Shown: positions 24,329 through 32,622 of the stretch, piece by piece
Numbering within the stretch: the first letter of the stretch is position 1
Layout of the letters: each line of letters opens with the position of its first letter
Virus record (IMG/VR): IMGVR_UViG_3300025085_000061
Coordinates: 1 to 40,834 of that record
DNA: 40,834 nucleotides
Reading direction: 5' to 3' (one strand)
From: a virus
The notes under the pieces: generated by a model
Databases searched by the model: none
Told to the model about the DNA's origin: nothing
Seen by the model: the letters and a program-made list of their open reading frames with translations, nothing else
Position numbers and translations under genes: made by a program

Positions 24329-26313
24329 TGAACAAGTTTACTAAATTTTTATACGCATTTATTATGGTTGTAGTGTTTACACTATCAACTGCTTTTTCTC
24401 AATGTCCTAATGGAACATACTTAAACATTGTAATAAATCCAGATCAATACCCACAAGAAACATCTTGGGCTTTATTAAATGGTAATTTAGACACTATAGT
24501 TACAGGAGGGCCTTATACTGATATAATAGATTATTCACCTCAAGTAACACAGCTTTGTGTACCTAATGGTGATTACTACTTTGACATATATGATTCTTAT
24601 GGAGATGGTATGCAGGGTAGCTTATGGGGTGGGCAAGATGGTTCATACTATCTACTAAGATGTAATGATACTATAGTTGAAATGGATTCAGCTAACTTTG
24701 GTACTTACGCGTACCACGGATTTACAGTAGAAGATTGTGCACCTCCACCACCAATATATGGTTGCATGGATGAAAGCTTTGTAGAGTTTTTACCAATAGC
24801 AACATTAGACACAGGTATGTGTTACACTCCAAAGCTATACGGGTGTACAGATGAAGAAGCATTTAATTATGACAGTATAGCTAACACTAATATATTAGTA
24901 GACAGTTGTTCTTACACTTTAGAATTAACAGACTTAGCTGGTAACGGTTGGGCTGGAGCTTTTCTACAGGTATTTCAAGGTGACAACTTTTTAGGTATAT
25001 TTACTCTTGATGATGGTTTTGACACTACTTTTACCTTTGATTTAAGTATATCAGAGCCCGTAGAAGTAAAATTTAATACTACACAACAATCACAGTTTAC
25101 ATCCGTACAATGTGGTTATAGCTTATATTCAGAAGAACACTTAACGATAAGCGAACCAGGAGGTTTTGCAAATCCTTTAATCCCTTTTGCAATAAACTTA
25201 GGTATGCCGTATTGCGGTAATAGTTGTATAGAAAAAATATTTGGTTGTATTGATGATACAGCTTTAAATTATAATGATGGTGCTAACACAGATGACGAAA
25301 GCTGCTACTACGTTGAAGGATGTACGAATCCAATTTACATTGAGTATAACGCAGATGCTGACTTTGATAACGAAACCTGCGCTACACTTATCGTTCTTGG
25401 CTGCATGGATTCTACAGCCTTGAATTATAATCCTGAAGCAAACACAGAGTTAGATGGTTCTTGTGTTGAAGTTGTTGAAGGGTGTACAGACAATACAATG
25501 TTTAATTTTAATGTTAATGCAAATTTAGATGACGGATCATGTATATCATATATGTATGGTTGCACAGACGTTACTGCATTAAACTATGATTCATTAGCGA
25601 ATACAGACGATGGTACATGCATTGCTTACGTCTGGGGTTGTACCGATGGTGCAGCCTTTAACTACAACCCACTAGCAAATAGTGATGATGATAGTTGTAT
25701 TGATGTAGTATTTGGATGTACTGATAATACAATGTGGAATTATGATTTAACAGCAAATACAGACAACGGAAGTTGCATACCTTTTTATTATGGATGTACA
25801 GACAGCACAGCAATTAATTACGATGATAACGCAAACACTAATAATGGTACTTGTGTTTATCCTTTGTATGGGTGCATTGATCCGTCTGCTATTAATTATA
25901 ATCCACAAGCTAACATGGCAGACAGTACTTGCTATTACTCTGCTGGGTGTTATTCTGGTGATGTATACTATGTGCCTAATGCGTGTTTTGAGTGGGTTAT
26001 CTCAGTAGATCCTTATTGTTGTAATACAACATGGGATGAGGGATGTGATGGACTATATGCGTATTGTGCAGACGGTTGGACAGGTCCTACAGATATAGCA
26101 ATGTTTGAAAGAATGGGAGTAATACCTTACCCTAATCCATCAAGCGGGTTAATCAGTTTTAACTCTGAAGTTGATATAAAAGTTTACGATGAGTTAGGAA
26201 GACTTGTATATGAAGCTAATAAAGTATTAGACGTAGAGCTTAACAAAGGTTTTTACCTAATTAAGATTTCTAAAGATAATTTAAGTATAACTAATAAAAT
26301 AATAATAAAATAA
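24328..26313 (+). CDS. Secreted repeat protein with T9SS sorting domain, 661 aa
   Basis: Residues 1-24 are a Sec signal peptide (cleavage expected before Gln25). Residues about 30-135 form a beta module with DIYDSYGDGMQG, and about 190-300 a related module with DLAGNGWAGAFLQV. About 11 repeats of G-C-(T/M/I)-D...N-Y...A-N...S/T-C run through residues 143-537. A Cys-rich linker follows. The last 64 residues (about 598-661) match the type A T9SS sorting domain: IPYPNPSSGLISF, VYDELGRLVYE, KGFYLIKIS and a Lys-rich end (KIIIK). T9SS exports such cargo across the outer membrane of Bacteroidota and attaches it to the surface. The gene is coupled to the thioredoxin-like gene by a TAATG overlap. Confidence 0.85.
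   Translation: MNKFTKFLYAFIMVVVFTLSTAFSQCPNGTYLNIVINPDQYPQETSWALLNGNLDTIVTGGPYTDIIDYSPQVTQLCVPNGDYYFDIYDSYGDGMQGSLWGGQDGSYYLLRCNDTIVEMDSANFGTYAYHGFTVEDCAPPPPIYGCMDESFVEFLPIATLDTGMCYTPKLYGCTDEEAFNYDSIANTNILVDSCSYTLELTDLAGNGWAGAFLQVFQGDNFLGIFTLDDGFDTTFTFDLSISEPVEVKFNTTQQSQFTSVQCGYSLYSEEHLTISEPGGFANPLIPFAINLGMPYCGNSCIEKIFGCIDDTALNYNDGANTDDESCYYVEGCTNPIYIEYNADADFDNETCATLIVLGCMDSTALNYNPEANTELDGSCVEVVEGCTDNTMFNFNVNANLDDGSCISYMYGCTDVTALNYDSLANTDDGTCIAYVWGCTDGAAFNYNPLANSDDDSCIDVVFGCTDNTMWNYDLTANTDNGSCIPFYYGCTDSTAINYDDNANTNNGTCVYPLYGCIDPSAINYNPQANMADSTCYYSAGCYSGDVYYVPNACFEWVISVDPYCCNTTWDEGCDGLYAYCADGWTGPTDIAMFERMGVIPYPNPSSGLISFNSEVDIKVYDELGRLVYEANKVLDVELNKGFYLIKISKDNLSITNKIIIK
24757..25940 (+). repeat. 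Tandem Cys-repeat array inside the T9SS protein gene
   Basis: About 11 coding units of roughly 80-110 nt each encode G-C-x-D...A-x-N-Y...A-N-x-D-x-S-C. The first two are separated from the other nine by a non-repeat beta domain (about 24906-25230). Protein spacing is regular, while DNA identity between units is moderate. The array is therefore old or diversified rather than a recent expansion. Confidence 0.8.
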
Positions 26314-26314
26314 A

Positions 26315-26686
26315 ATGGCAACAGTAACAGCAAAATTAACTCTTACAAGTTCTAACACTCCAAGTGATTCTTTAAACTTAACAGTTACAGATACTTTAAG
26401 TGTACTAGGACAGATAAATAGAAAAACAATAGTCACTTCAGCTACTGCCGCAGTATTTGCTACAGCATCAGGGTATACAGATGCTTATGTATTTTTAAAA
26501 AATAAAAGTACTACAGCAGCTGAGATAATTCATATACGTGTAGGAGCAACTGATTCTGCAGATGTAATGTCTTTAGGAGCAGGAGAGTTTACAATATTTC
26601 CTTGGAGTAGTGATGAAGACTTAGTGTACGATGCAGCAACAGGTACTCCTGTTTTAGAAGTAATGATATTTCAAGCAGCAGCATAA
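26315..26686 (+). CDS. Small beta virion protein, 123 aa (paralogue 1)
   Basis: The start MATVTAKLTLTSSNTPSDSLNLTVTDTL is described by position (1-28). It aligns well with the next gene's start, and both have a matching later block (GAGEFTIFPWSSDEDLVYDA here, PGEFTWFTLAPSEGLECRA there). The product is beta-rich with no Cys. The pair probably arose by duplication and may decorate the virion or cap a fibre. It follows the T9SS gene by 1 nt. Function is unknown. Confidence 0.55.
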   Translation: MATVTAKLTLTSSNTPSDSLNLTVTDTLSVLGQINRKTIVTSATAAVFATASGYTDAYVFLKNKSTTAAEIIHIRVGATDSADVMSLGAGEFTIFPWSSDEDLVYDAATGTPVLEVMIFQAAA

Positions 26687-26710
26687 TAATAATAACTTAA
26701 TAATAATAAG

Positions 26711-27076
26711 ATGGCAACATTATCAACAAAATTAACATTGAACAGCTCAACTGCTGCATCAGATACTATCAACATTACTCTTTCTGATACTCTAAATGTT
26801 ACAGATCCTATAGAAATAAGTAAAAGAAATATTACTACAGCTGTAGCAGGAGGGGGCGAAATAGTTCCTGCATCTGATTCTAATACATATTATGTGTTTA
26901 TAAAGAACATAGATTCTACAAACTTTATATATGTACAAGATGCTGCAGCAGCTACTTTTGGTAAATTACATCCAGGAGAGTTTACATGGTTTACTTTAGC
27001 ACCGTCTGAAGGACTTGAGTGTAGAGCAGATACAGATACTGTAAAGATAGAGTACGGTTTATTTAAAAAGGCATAA
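26711..27076 (+). CDS. Small beta virion protein, 121 aa (paralogue 2)
   Basis: Paralogue of the previous gene: MATLSTKLTLNSS versus MATVTAKLTLTSS, then DTLNVTDPIE versus DTLSVLGQIN, and shared Y-V-F-x-K-N (YVFIKN / YVFLKN). It ends IEYGLFKKA. It has no signal peptide or enzyme motif. Keeping two diverged copies suggests distinct positions in one assembly. Confidence 0.55.
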   Translation: MATLSTKLTLNSSTAASDTINITLSDTLNVTDPIEISKRNITTAVAGGGEIVPASDSNTYYVFIKNIDSTNFIYVQDAAAATFGKLHPGEFTWFTLAPSEGLECRADTDTVKIEYGLFKKA

Positions 27077-27077
27077 T

Positions 27078-27545
27078 ATGAAACTTAAAGTACTAAGATT
27101 TAGTTCACAAGTAGATTGTACTCATGGTTTGTTATTTGAAGATACAGACATAGGTAAAAGGTTTTTATGTTACACACTAGAAGATGAACAAAGAGCATTA
27201 AAGGTAAAAGGTGAAACTAGAATACCTGCAGGTACGTACAAAATAGAACTAAGAAAAGAAGGAGGATTTCATGCAAGATACGATAAAAAATATCCTGGTA
27301 TACACCGTGGTATGCTTCATGTCACTGATGTTCCTGGTTTTGAGTATATTCTTATTCATACTGGAAACACTGACGAGCACACTGCTGGGTGTCTTATCGT
27401 TGGAGACAGTCAAGAAAACAATCTTATTCTCCGCGATGGGTTCGTTGGTAAAAGCGTTAACGCATATAAGAGGATTTATCCGTCTATTGCAAAAGCACTA
27501 GATCAGGGAGAAGAGGTAACAATAGAATATGTTGATTTCGCTTAA
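27078..27545 (+). CDS. DUF5675-like protein, putative peptidoglycan lysin, 155 aa
   Basis: Recognised from the block LIHTGNTDEHTAGCLIVG (residues about 91-108), whose H...G-N...G-C-L-I-V-G resembles the DUF5675 family. That family is often annotated as putative phage lysin and recalls the H...G-C motif of L,D-transpeptidase-like folds. The N-terminal half (LEDEQRALKVKGETRIPAGTYKIELR, by position 34-59) also fits the family. The putative catalytic residues would be His93 and Cys104. There is no signal peptide, so it would need a holin. It is 1 nt upstream-overlapping with the fibre gene at 27545. Confidence 0.65.
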   Translation: MKLKVLRFSSQVDCTHGLLFEDTDIGKRFLCYTLEDEQRALKVKGETRIPAGTYKIELRKEGGFHARYDKKYPGIHRGMLHVTDVPGFEYILIHTGNTDEHTAGCLIVGDSQENNLILRDGFVGKSVNAYKRIYPSIAKALDQGEEVTIEYVDFA

Positions 27546-29422
27546 TGAAGTTTATAGGTCAATACATACAAGATTTTATTGCTAGATTTAGAAGCGATGT
27601 TTATTTAGAAAATATAGACAGCGGTACTATTGCTAGTGGTGGAAGCTTAGGCCTAGACTCAAATAATAAAATAGTAAAAGCTTCTGCATCTGCAGCCCCT
27701 GACGCTGATGCTACAACTAAAGGTATAGTAGAATTAGCAACTACAGCAGAAACAACTACGGGTACAGATGCTACAAGAGCTGTTACACCTGACGGATTAA
27801 AAGATGGGTTTCAGGGTTCTTCAAACATTGTAGCTGTAGGCACTATAACTTCAGGTGCATGGAGAGGTATTGCTATAGATCAAACCTACCTAGTTGGACA
27901 AAGTGGTACTAATACTGGGGATCAAACTACTGTAAGTGGCAATGCGGGAACAGCAACTAAGTTAGAAACAACTAGAGCTTTGCAAGTAACACTTAGTGAA
28001 ACTGACTCAGCCAACTTTGACGGTAGCGCTGCTGTTACTGATATAGGAGTTACTGGTACACTAGCAGTTGGTAATGGCGGAACAGGGTTAACTAGTATAT
28101 CAACATTATTAAATTCCAATGTTACATCTGTTTCTGGTAATGCAGGCACAGCAACAGCATTAGCTACAGCTAGAGATATTAATGGAGTAAGCTTTGATGG
28201 TACTGGAGACATAACTGTTACCGCTGCTGGATCTACCCTGTCTGATACAGTAACAGTAGCTAAAGGTGGAACGGGAGCAACAACTTTAGCATCAAACTCT
28301 ATACTAACAGGTAACGGTACATCTGCGGTTCAAGCTGAATCAGGTTTAACATACGACTCAGAGTCACTGGTTATTGGTGATGATGACAACGGTGCTGCTC
28401 AAATAAAAAGATTACGACATACTGATGATGCAGGAGGAGATTTATATATAAGAGGTGGCGATGCTACTGGCACAGATAAAGCAGGGGGAGCTTTACAATT
28501 GTTTGGTGGTAGAGCAACTGGTAATGGAGCTGGGGGAGCGGTAATAATACAATCAGGAGAAACACACGGTAGTGGAGGTGTAACTACTCTTAGAGGAACT
28601 AACGTAATAGCTAGCTTTAGATCTGATGGAGATACTCTTTTACAAGGTAATCTTATATTTGAAGGATCAGTTCCAGATGCGCACGAAACAACTTTTAGTA
28701 TAACAAATCCAACGACTGACAGAACAATAACAGTTCCCGATGCAGATGTAGATTTAACAAAAGTAAGAGCTGCCTCAGATACATTAGACGGTGTTGTTGA
28801 ATTAGCTACAACAGCTGAAGCTGATACAGGAACTGATACATCTAGAGCAATAACAGCTGCAGGTTTAAAGTCTCATGTTGATAAAAGGTATTCTTATCAA
28901 TACTTAACATGGGAAGTTAATACTGCTAGTTTTACAAGTACTAATTACGAATGGCCTGCTTCAAACGGAGGATTTGGTTCCGAAGAGTTTACTACAAATA
29001 CATCTATCGCTAGAAACACATCTATTGTAGATGGACATCTTGACACACCTACTTATAGTGCTGCTAAAAATTTACAACACATGGGTTGGTATGTTCCTCA
29101 CGCATGTCAGCTAGTAGGTGTTTCTGGGGCGTTTAGAAACAATGGAGGTTTGACAACTCCAAGAGATGTAGCTGTGTTTGTTGGTACTCCTGATATAGGG
29201 TCTACAGCAACACCTACATATACACAAAGAGCTTTTGCGGCTGGAGATGTTGACGGCGGACAAGCTAATAGTCGAACATATACTACTAACGTAACTCTTG
29301 CTACACCATTTGATTTAGTAGCTGGTAATGTAGTTATGCCCGCGGTTTGTGATGCAGCTGGTAATAGCTCAGTTTTTATGCAAGGTAATTTTAGTATAAT
29401 AATTAGAACATTAATAATATAA
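27545..29422 (+). CDS. Tail fibre protein, 625 aa
   Basis: It contains classic fibre repeats. ATTKGIVELATTAE (about residues 58-71) with RAVTPDGLK (about 79-87) recurs as DGVVELATTAEADTGTD with RAITAAGLK near residues 415-445. GNGGTGLTSIS and KGGTGATTLASNS are fibre repeats shared with the protein at 20764. Residues about 300-345 form a Gly-rich segment (GGALQLFGGRATGNGAGG) like that fibre's beta-helix stretch. The C-terminal 160 residues are a distinct non-repeat domain with aromatic residues, likely the receptor-binding tip. The N-terminus (MKFIGQYIQDFIARFRSDVYLE, residues 1-22) probably docks to the tail. Confidence 0.75.
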   Translation: MKFIGQYIQDFIARFRSDVYLENIDSGTIASGGSLGLDSNNKIVKASASAAPDADATTKGIVELATTAETTTGTDATRAVTPDGLKDGFQGSSNIVAVGTITSGAWRGIAIDQTYLVGQSGTNTGDQTTVSGNAGTATKLETTRALQVTLSETDSANFDGSAAVTDIGVTGTLAVGNGGTGLTSISTLLNSNVTSVSGNAGTATALATARDINGVSFDGTGDITVTAAGSTLSDTVTVAKGGTGATTLASNSILTGNGTSAVQAESGLTYDSESLVIGDDDNGAAQIKRLRHTDDAGGDLYIRGGDATGTDKAGGALQLFGGRATGNGAGGAVIIQSGETHGSGGVTTLRGTNVIASFRSDGDTLLQGNLIFEGSVPDAHETTFSITNPTTDRTITVPDADVDLTKVRAASDTLDGVVELATTAEADTGTDTSRAITAAGLKSHVDKRYSYQYLTWEVNTASFTSTNYEWPASNGGFGSEEFTTNTSIARNTSIVDGHLDTPTYSAAKNLQHMGWYVPHACQLVGVSGAFRNNGGLTTPRDVAVFVGTPDIGSTATPTYTQRAFAAGDVDGGQANSRTYTTNVTLATPFDLVAGNVVMPAVCDAAGNSSVFMQGNFSIIIRTLII

Positions 29423-29856
29423 TGAATTACGTATATAAAAATATAACAGCTACAGTTGAGCAAACGTTAATTCCTAGATCGTCAGGAGGAACAACTACTG
29501 TACATAAATGTCAGATAGCAAATGTAGATAGTTCTGCTGCTGTAGTAGATGTATATATAGAAAGCATAGATGAGACAAAGACTATAAAAGTACACGGATC
29601 ATTAGAGAGTAATTATAATTCTACTACAGATGACTATGTAAATAAAGAAGGTACAAAAACTTATTATGAAATTAAAGGAGTAACAATACCTGTAGGAACT
29701 ACACTGTCTTTATTTACAGATCATCCATGTAGTCATTCTAATCAGTACGCTCTTAAAATAGTAGCAACATACAATGTAGATGTATTAGTAGAATATGATA
29801 GTGTAATAACATCTACTACACAAAGAAATACTAACAGAACAACAAATCAATATTAA
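29422..29856 (+). CDS. Hypothetical beta-rich protein, 144 aa
   Basis: Not recognised. The sequence is beta-rich with two Cys (HKCQIANVD and DHPCSHSN) and a Thr/Asn/Arg-rich tail. It starts 1 nt inside the fibre stop (TAATG), so it may be a fibre-associated or tip-cap protein. It resembles the 121-123-aa paralogues in general character (short, beta, K-x-x-N-V-D-S-S block) but not clearly in sequence. Confidence 0.5.
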   Translation: MNYVYKNITATVEQTLIPRSSGGTTTVHKCQIANVDSSAAVVDVYIESIDETKTIKVHGSLESNYNSTTDDYVNKEGTKTYYEIKGVTIPVGTTLSLFTDHPCSHSNQYALKIVATYNVDVLVEYDSVITSTTQRNTNRTTNQY

Positions 29857-29857
29857 T

Positions 29858-30277
29858 ATGATACAAAACGTTTTAGGCGGATTATTTGGCAAAGTGCTAG
29901 ACAACGCAGAAGGAATTTTAGACAAGGTTATAACAACTGATAAAGAGAGAGACGAAGCTAAGTTAGCTATACAAAAAGTTTTATTAGATGCAGAGCGAGA
30001 AGCATTTGCTAAAGAGGTTGAAGATAGAAAATCTGCAAGAGAACTGTATAAAGACGATGCAGTTATACAGAAAGTATTAGCAACATTATTCACTGTAGCA
30101 TACTTTGGAATTAGCTTTGTTATGTTTAATCACTTCATTTTAGGAGATATTAACCTAGGAGAGTTTGAAATTAGCTTTATTTCCACTATATTTGGGGCGA
30201 TGAGTGCAAAAGTCAATACTATTGTTGACTTCTTCTTCGGGGGAAGTTCAAATAAAAATAGTAAAGACGCCAAATAA
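29858..30277 (+). CDS. Holin-like protein, 139 aa
   Basis: The N-terminal half is an amphipathic charged helix region (TTDKERDEAKLAIQKVL, KEVEDRKSARELYKDD). It is followed by two hydrophobic segments (VLATLFTVAYFGISFVMF, about residues 68-85, and ISFISTIFGAMSAKVNTIVDFFFG, by position about 103-126) and a short polar tail (GSSNKNSKDAK). This layout matches the family I recall as 3-TM holins of gene transfer agents. Holins form membrane pores and release lysins such as the DUF5675-like protein. Assignment is by topology and family resemblance. Confidence 0.65.
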   Translation: MIQNVLGGLFGKVLDNAEGILDKVITTDKERDEAKLAIQKVLLDAEREAFAKEVEDRKSARELYKDDAVIQKVLATLFTVAYFGISFVMFNHFILGDINLGEFEISFISTIFGAMSAKVNTIVDFFFGGSSNKNSKDAK

Positions 30278-30292
30278 ACCAAAACCAATATT

Positions 30293-31423
30293 ATGACTAA
30301 AGATGAAATTAAGGCTTTTCTACAAGATAAACCTGGATACCTAAAAGAAGGTGCAACTAGATTATCAGAAAAGTTAGATTGTAGCGTAGAAACTTGTAGA
30401 CACGCATTGAAAGAAGCAAGATTAGACGCAAAAGGAAATGACTGGGATATAGATAATATAAATTCGTCTGAGATCAGTGATTTTAAACAGTTCTTAAAAG
30501 ATAATGAAATAGAAGAAACAGATGTCAAGTCTGTTAAGTTCTGGCAGAATATGCAAGGAGACCACAGGTTCTCTGTTGTAGTCAAAGGAGAAGATGACTT
30601 AATGGCAAAAGCAAAAATTGAAATTGTTGAGCTATTAGAATCTTACAGCCCAAAGGTTGAAGCGGACTACAAACAAGTTCAGGACGCAGTAGTATATGAA
30701 ATTTCCTTACCAGATATACACTATGGTAAGTATACTGGACAGACACTTGACGAAGCTGAGGAAGAGTATATGAATGCTATAAAAGAATTACTTGCTAAAG
30801 CACAAGGCTTAAACATAGAAAGAATTCTTCTACCAATAGGTAATGATGGTATGAACTCTGAGGGATATTCCCGTGCTACCACTAAAGGTACACCTCAGCA
30901 AGATTCTGCAGAATGGCAAGAAACATTTGTAGGTTATTGTAATCTTATGGTAAGAGCAATAAACTACTTAGCTCAATCTGCACCAGTAGATGTGGTTGTT
31001 GTACAAGGTAACCATGACTACGAAAGAATGTTTTATGCAGGAGAATTCCTAAGAGCATTCTTTTTAAATGACGAAAGAGTAGCAGTTGATAACTGTTTTG
31101 ACTCTAGAAAATATTATGAATACGGAACTAACATGATTATGTTTACTCATGGTGATAAAGAAAAACCTGCTAATATGCCGCTTATAATGGCAACTGAGCA
31201 GCCTATGATGTTTGCACGAACTAAGTTTAGAGAAGTACATTGTGGACACATGCATAAGGAAATGGTTAACGAGTATAGAGGAATTAAAGTAAGGTTTATA
31301 CCTTCTATCTGTGCTAACGATGCATGGCATAAAATGATGGGGTATTCAGCTAAAAGAACAGGCCAAGCACATATATGGAGTAAAGAACGCGGATACGAAG
31401 GTTATTTACAAACTAACATATAA
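30293..31423 (+). CDS. Calcineurin-like metallophosphoesterase, 376 aa
   Basis: All metal-binding motifs are present in order: D-x-H in LPDIHYGK (about residues 141-143), G-N-D in PIGNDGMN (about 183), G-N-H-D-Y-E in VQGNHDYER (about 239), T-H-G-D in MFTHGDKE (about 285) and G-H-M-H in HCGHMHKE (about 317). The N-terminal 100 residues are a separate helical, charged domain that may bind DNA or a partner (KDEIKAFLQDKPGY). The enzyme would hydrolyse phosphoester bonds with two metal ions. Substrate (nucleic acid or nucleotide) is unknown. It lies between the holin-like and structural genes, an odd place for a metabolic enzyme, so a packaging or ejection role is possible. Confidence 0.85.
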   Translation: MTKDEIKAFLQDKPGYLKEGATRLSEKLDCSVETCRHALKEARLDAKGNDWDIDNINSSEISDFKQFLKDNEIEETDVKSVKFWQNMQGDHRFSVVVKGEDDLMAKAKIEIVELLESYSPKVEADYKQVQDAVVYEISLPDIHYGKYTGQTLDEAEEEYMNAIKELLAKAQGLNIERILLPIGNDGMNSEGYSRATTKGTPQQDSAEWQETFVGYCNLMVRAINYLAQSAPVDVVVVQGNHDYERMFYAGEFLRAFFLNDERVAVDNCFDSRKYYEYGTNMIMFTHGDKEKPANMPLIMATEQPMMFARTKFREVHCGHMHKEMVNEYRGIKVRFIPSICANDAWHKMMGYSAKRTGQAHIWSKERGYEGYLQTNI

Positions 31424-31426
31424 CAA

Positions 31427-32113
31427 ATGACATTAAACGAGATTGCATATAATATTTTAAATTTAGTTAGGGGAGGTAGATCTAGCAACAATGAGCACAT
31501 ATCTACCAGCCAGATTAAATTTAATGTGAAGTACTACAGAGCTATGCTTGTACGTAGAGACTTTGCCAGAAATGGTATGATTACTAGACACCTAGAACAG
31601 GACTTGGGTTGTTTAGAATTAGTAAAAGTTGATGCTTCTAAATGCTGCAGTCTCCCTGTAGAATGTGCTGTATATAGAACAGTAAAGAAAATACCTAAAA
31701 CTGTAAGGTTTAATTTTAAAGATGCTATTACACATGTAAGTGACGTAACTGGATTAGGTACTATACCTATGGTTGAGTCACATACTGTACAATGGTTACC
31801 GTATGAAAAGTTTACAGCAAAAAAGTATAAGGCATATATGATAGAAGACTATTTGTATATATATAATGCAAATGGTTTAGGCTATGTAAATGTCAGAGGT
31901 GTATTTGAAGACCCTGAAGATGTTGCATTATTTGACTGCGACGGATCTGATTGTTACGATGATGACACTGAATTTCCAATACCAATGGATATGCTACAAA
32001 CAATTACTCAAGGGATTATGAGTGGTGAATTAATGATGTTAGCTAGTTCTACTAACGATACAACTAATGATACTTTGCAGGATCAGGGACGCCCTGCACA
32101 ACCTAAAAAATAA
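31427..32113 (+). CDS. Putative tail/connector structural protein, 228 aa
   Basis: The start TLNEIAYNILNLVRGG with ISTSQIKFNVKYYRAMLVRRD (about residues 27-47) resembles a family I recall near tail genes in Bacteroidota phages. The centre is beta-rich with Cys residues (SKCCSLPVEC). The C-terminal part carries an acidic patch (DCDGSDCYDDDTEFP) and a helical end (MDMLQTITQGIMSGELMML). It has no signal or TM segment. Adaptor or ring placement is inferred from family and location. Confidence 0.55.
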   Translation: MTLNEIAYNILNLVRGGRSSNNEHISTSQIKFNVKYYRAMLVRRDFARNGMITRHLEQDLGCLELVKVDASKCCSLPVECAVYRTVKKIPKTVRFNFKDAITHVSDVTGLGTIPMVESHTVQWLPYEKFTAKKYKAYMIEDYLYIYNANGLGYVNVRGVFEDPEDVALFDCDGSDCYDDDTEFPIPMDMLQTITQGIMSGELMMLASSTNDTTNDTLQDQGRPAQPKK

Positions 32114-32121
32114 TTATAATT

Positions 32122-32622
32122 ATGAACTATAAAATGAAAAAAATGTACGGAGGTACTAAAAAGAAAATGCAAGCAGGAGGCGTAGATAAAACTTCTGAAA
32201 GATTTAAGAACGCTCAGGCTAACACTAAAATTAGAAACGAAAGACAGGGAGAAGAAAAGAGATTGAGTAACGTGAAAAAAAGTGGAAAGGATGTAAACTA
32301 TGCAGATAGAACTAAAATGCAAAAAGGTGGGGCTAAGCCTGACTATTTAGATATGGACGGAGACGGAAATAAAAAAGAGTCTATGAAGTCTGCAGTTGCT
32401 AGTAAAAAGAAAATGCAAAAAGGCGGACTTAAAGGTAATAAAAGAAGAACTAAAAGAATAGCAAAAATACAAAGTAAACTTGATAAATCTTTTAGCGGAG
32501 AAAAGCCGTTAAGTGAAAAGAAAGCTCAAAGACTTACTGGTAAACAAAAGAAAATTGCTAGCAGAATGAAATACCAAGCAGGAGGATTTCTTGAGCCGCC
32601 TGTATATGATTTAGACGCATAG
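32122..32622 (+). CDS. Very basic protein with K-M-Q-x-G-G motifs, 166 aa
   Basis: The product is highly basic and mostly disordered-looking. The motif recurs: KKMYGG (residues about 4-9), KKKMQAGG (about 12-19), TKMQKGG (about 66-72), KKKMQKGG (about 93-100) and KYQAGG near the C-terminus (about 152-157). Between them is a possible metal-binding DMDGDGN (about 79-85). DNA packing in the head, or being a processed internal protein, would fit the charge. No family is recognised. A related motif occurs in the proteins at 8129 and 39678. Confidence 0.55.
   Translation: MNYKMKKMYGGTKKKMQAGGVDKTSERFKNAQANTKIRNERQGEEKRLSNVKKSGKDVNYADRTKMQKGGAKPDYLDMDGDGNKKESMKSAVASKKKMQKGGLKGNKRRTKRIAKIQSKLDKSFSGEKPLSEKKAQRLTGKQKKIASRMKYQAGGFLEPPVYDLDA

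Noticed and set aside
24757-25940. CRISPR-like or satellite DNA repeat
   Set aside because: The repetition is at protein level in one open frame; units vary in length and DNA sequence, and no spacers exist.
25790-26008. 72-aa plus-strand ORF with hydrophobic character
   Set aside because: It is an out-of-frame shadow of the Cys-repeat coding sequence; apparent TM segments arise from the repeat in another frame.
29107-30585. Three minus-strand ORFs of 102-151 aa opposite the fibre, holin and phosphoesterase genes
   Set aside because: They are antisense to well-supported genes, have Ser/Leu/Phe-rich compositions typical of complement frames and no leader or promoter signals.
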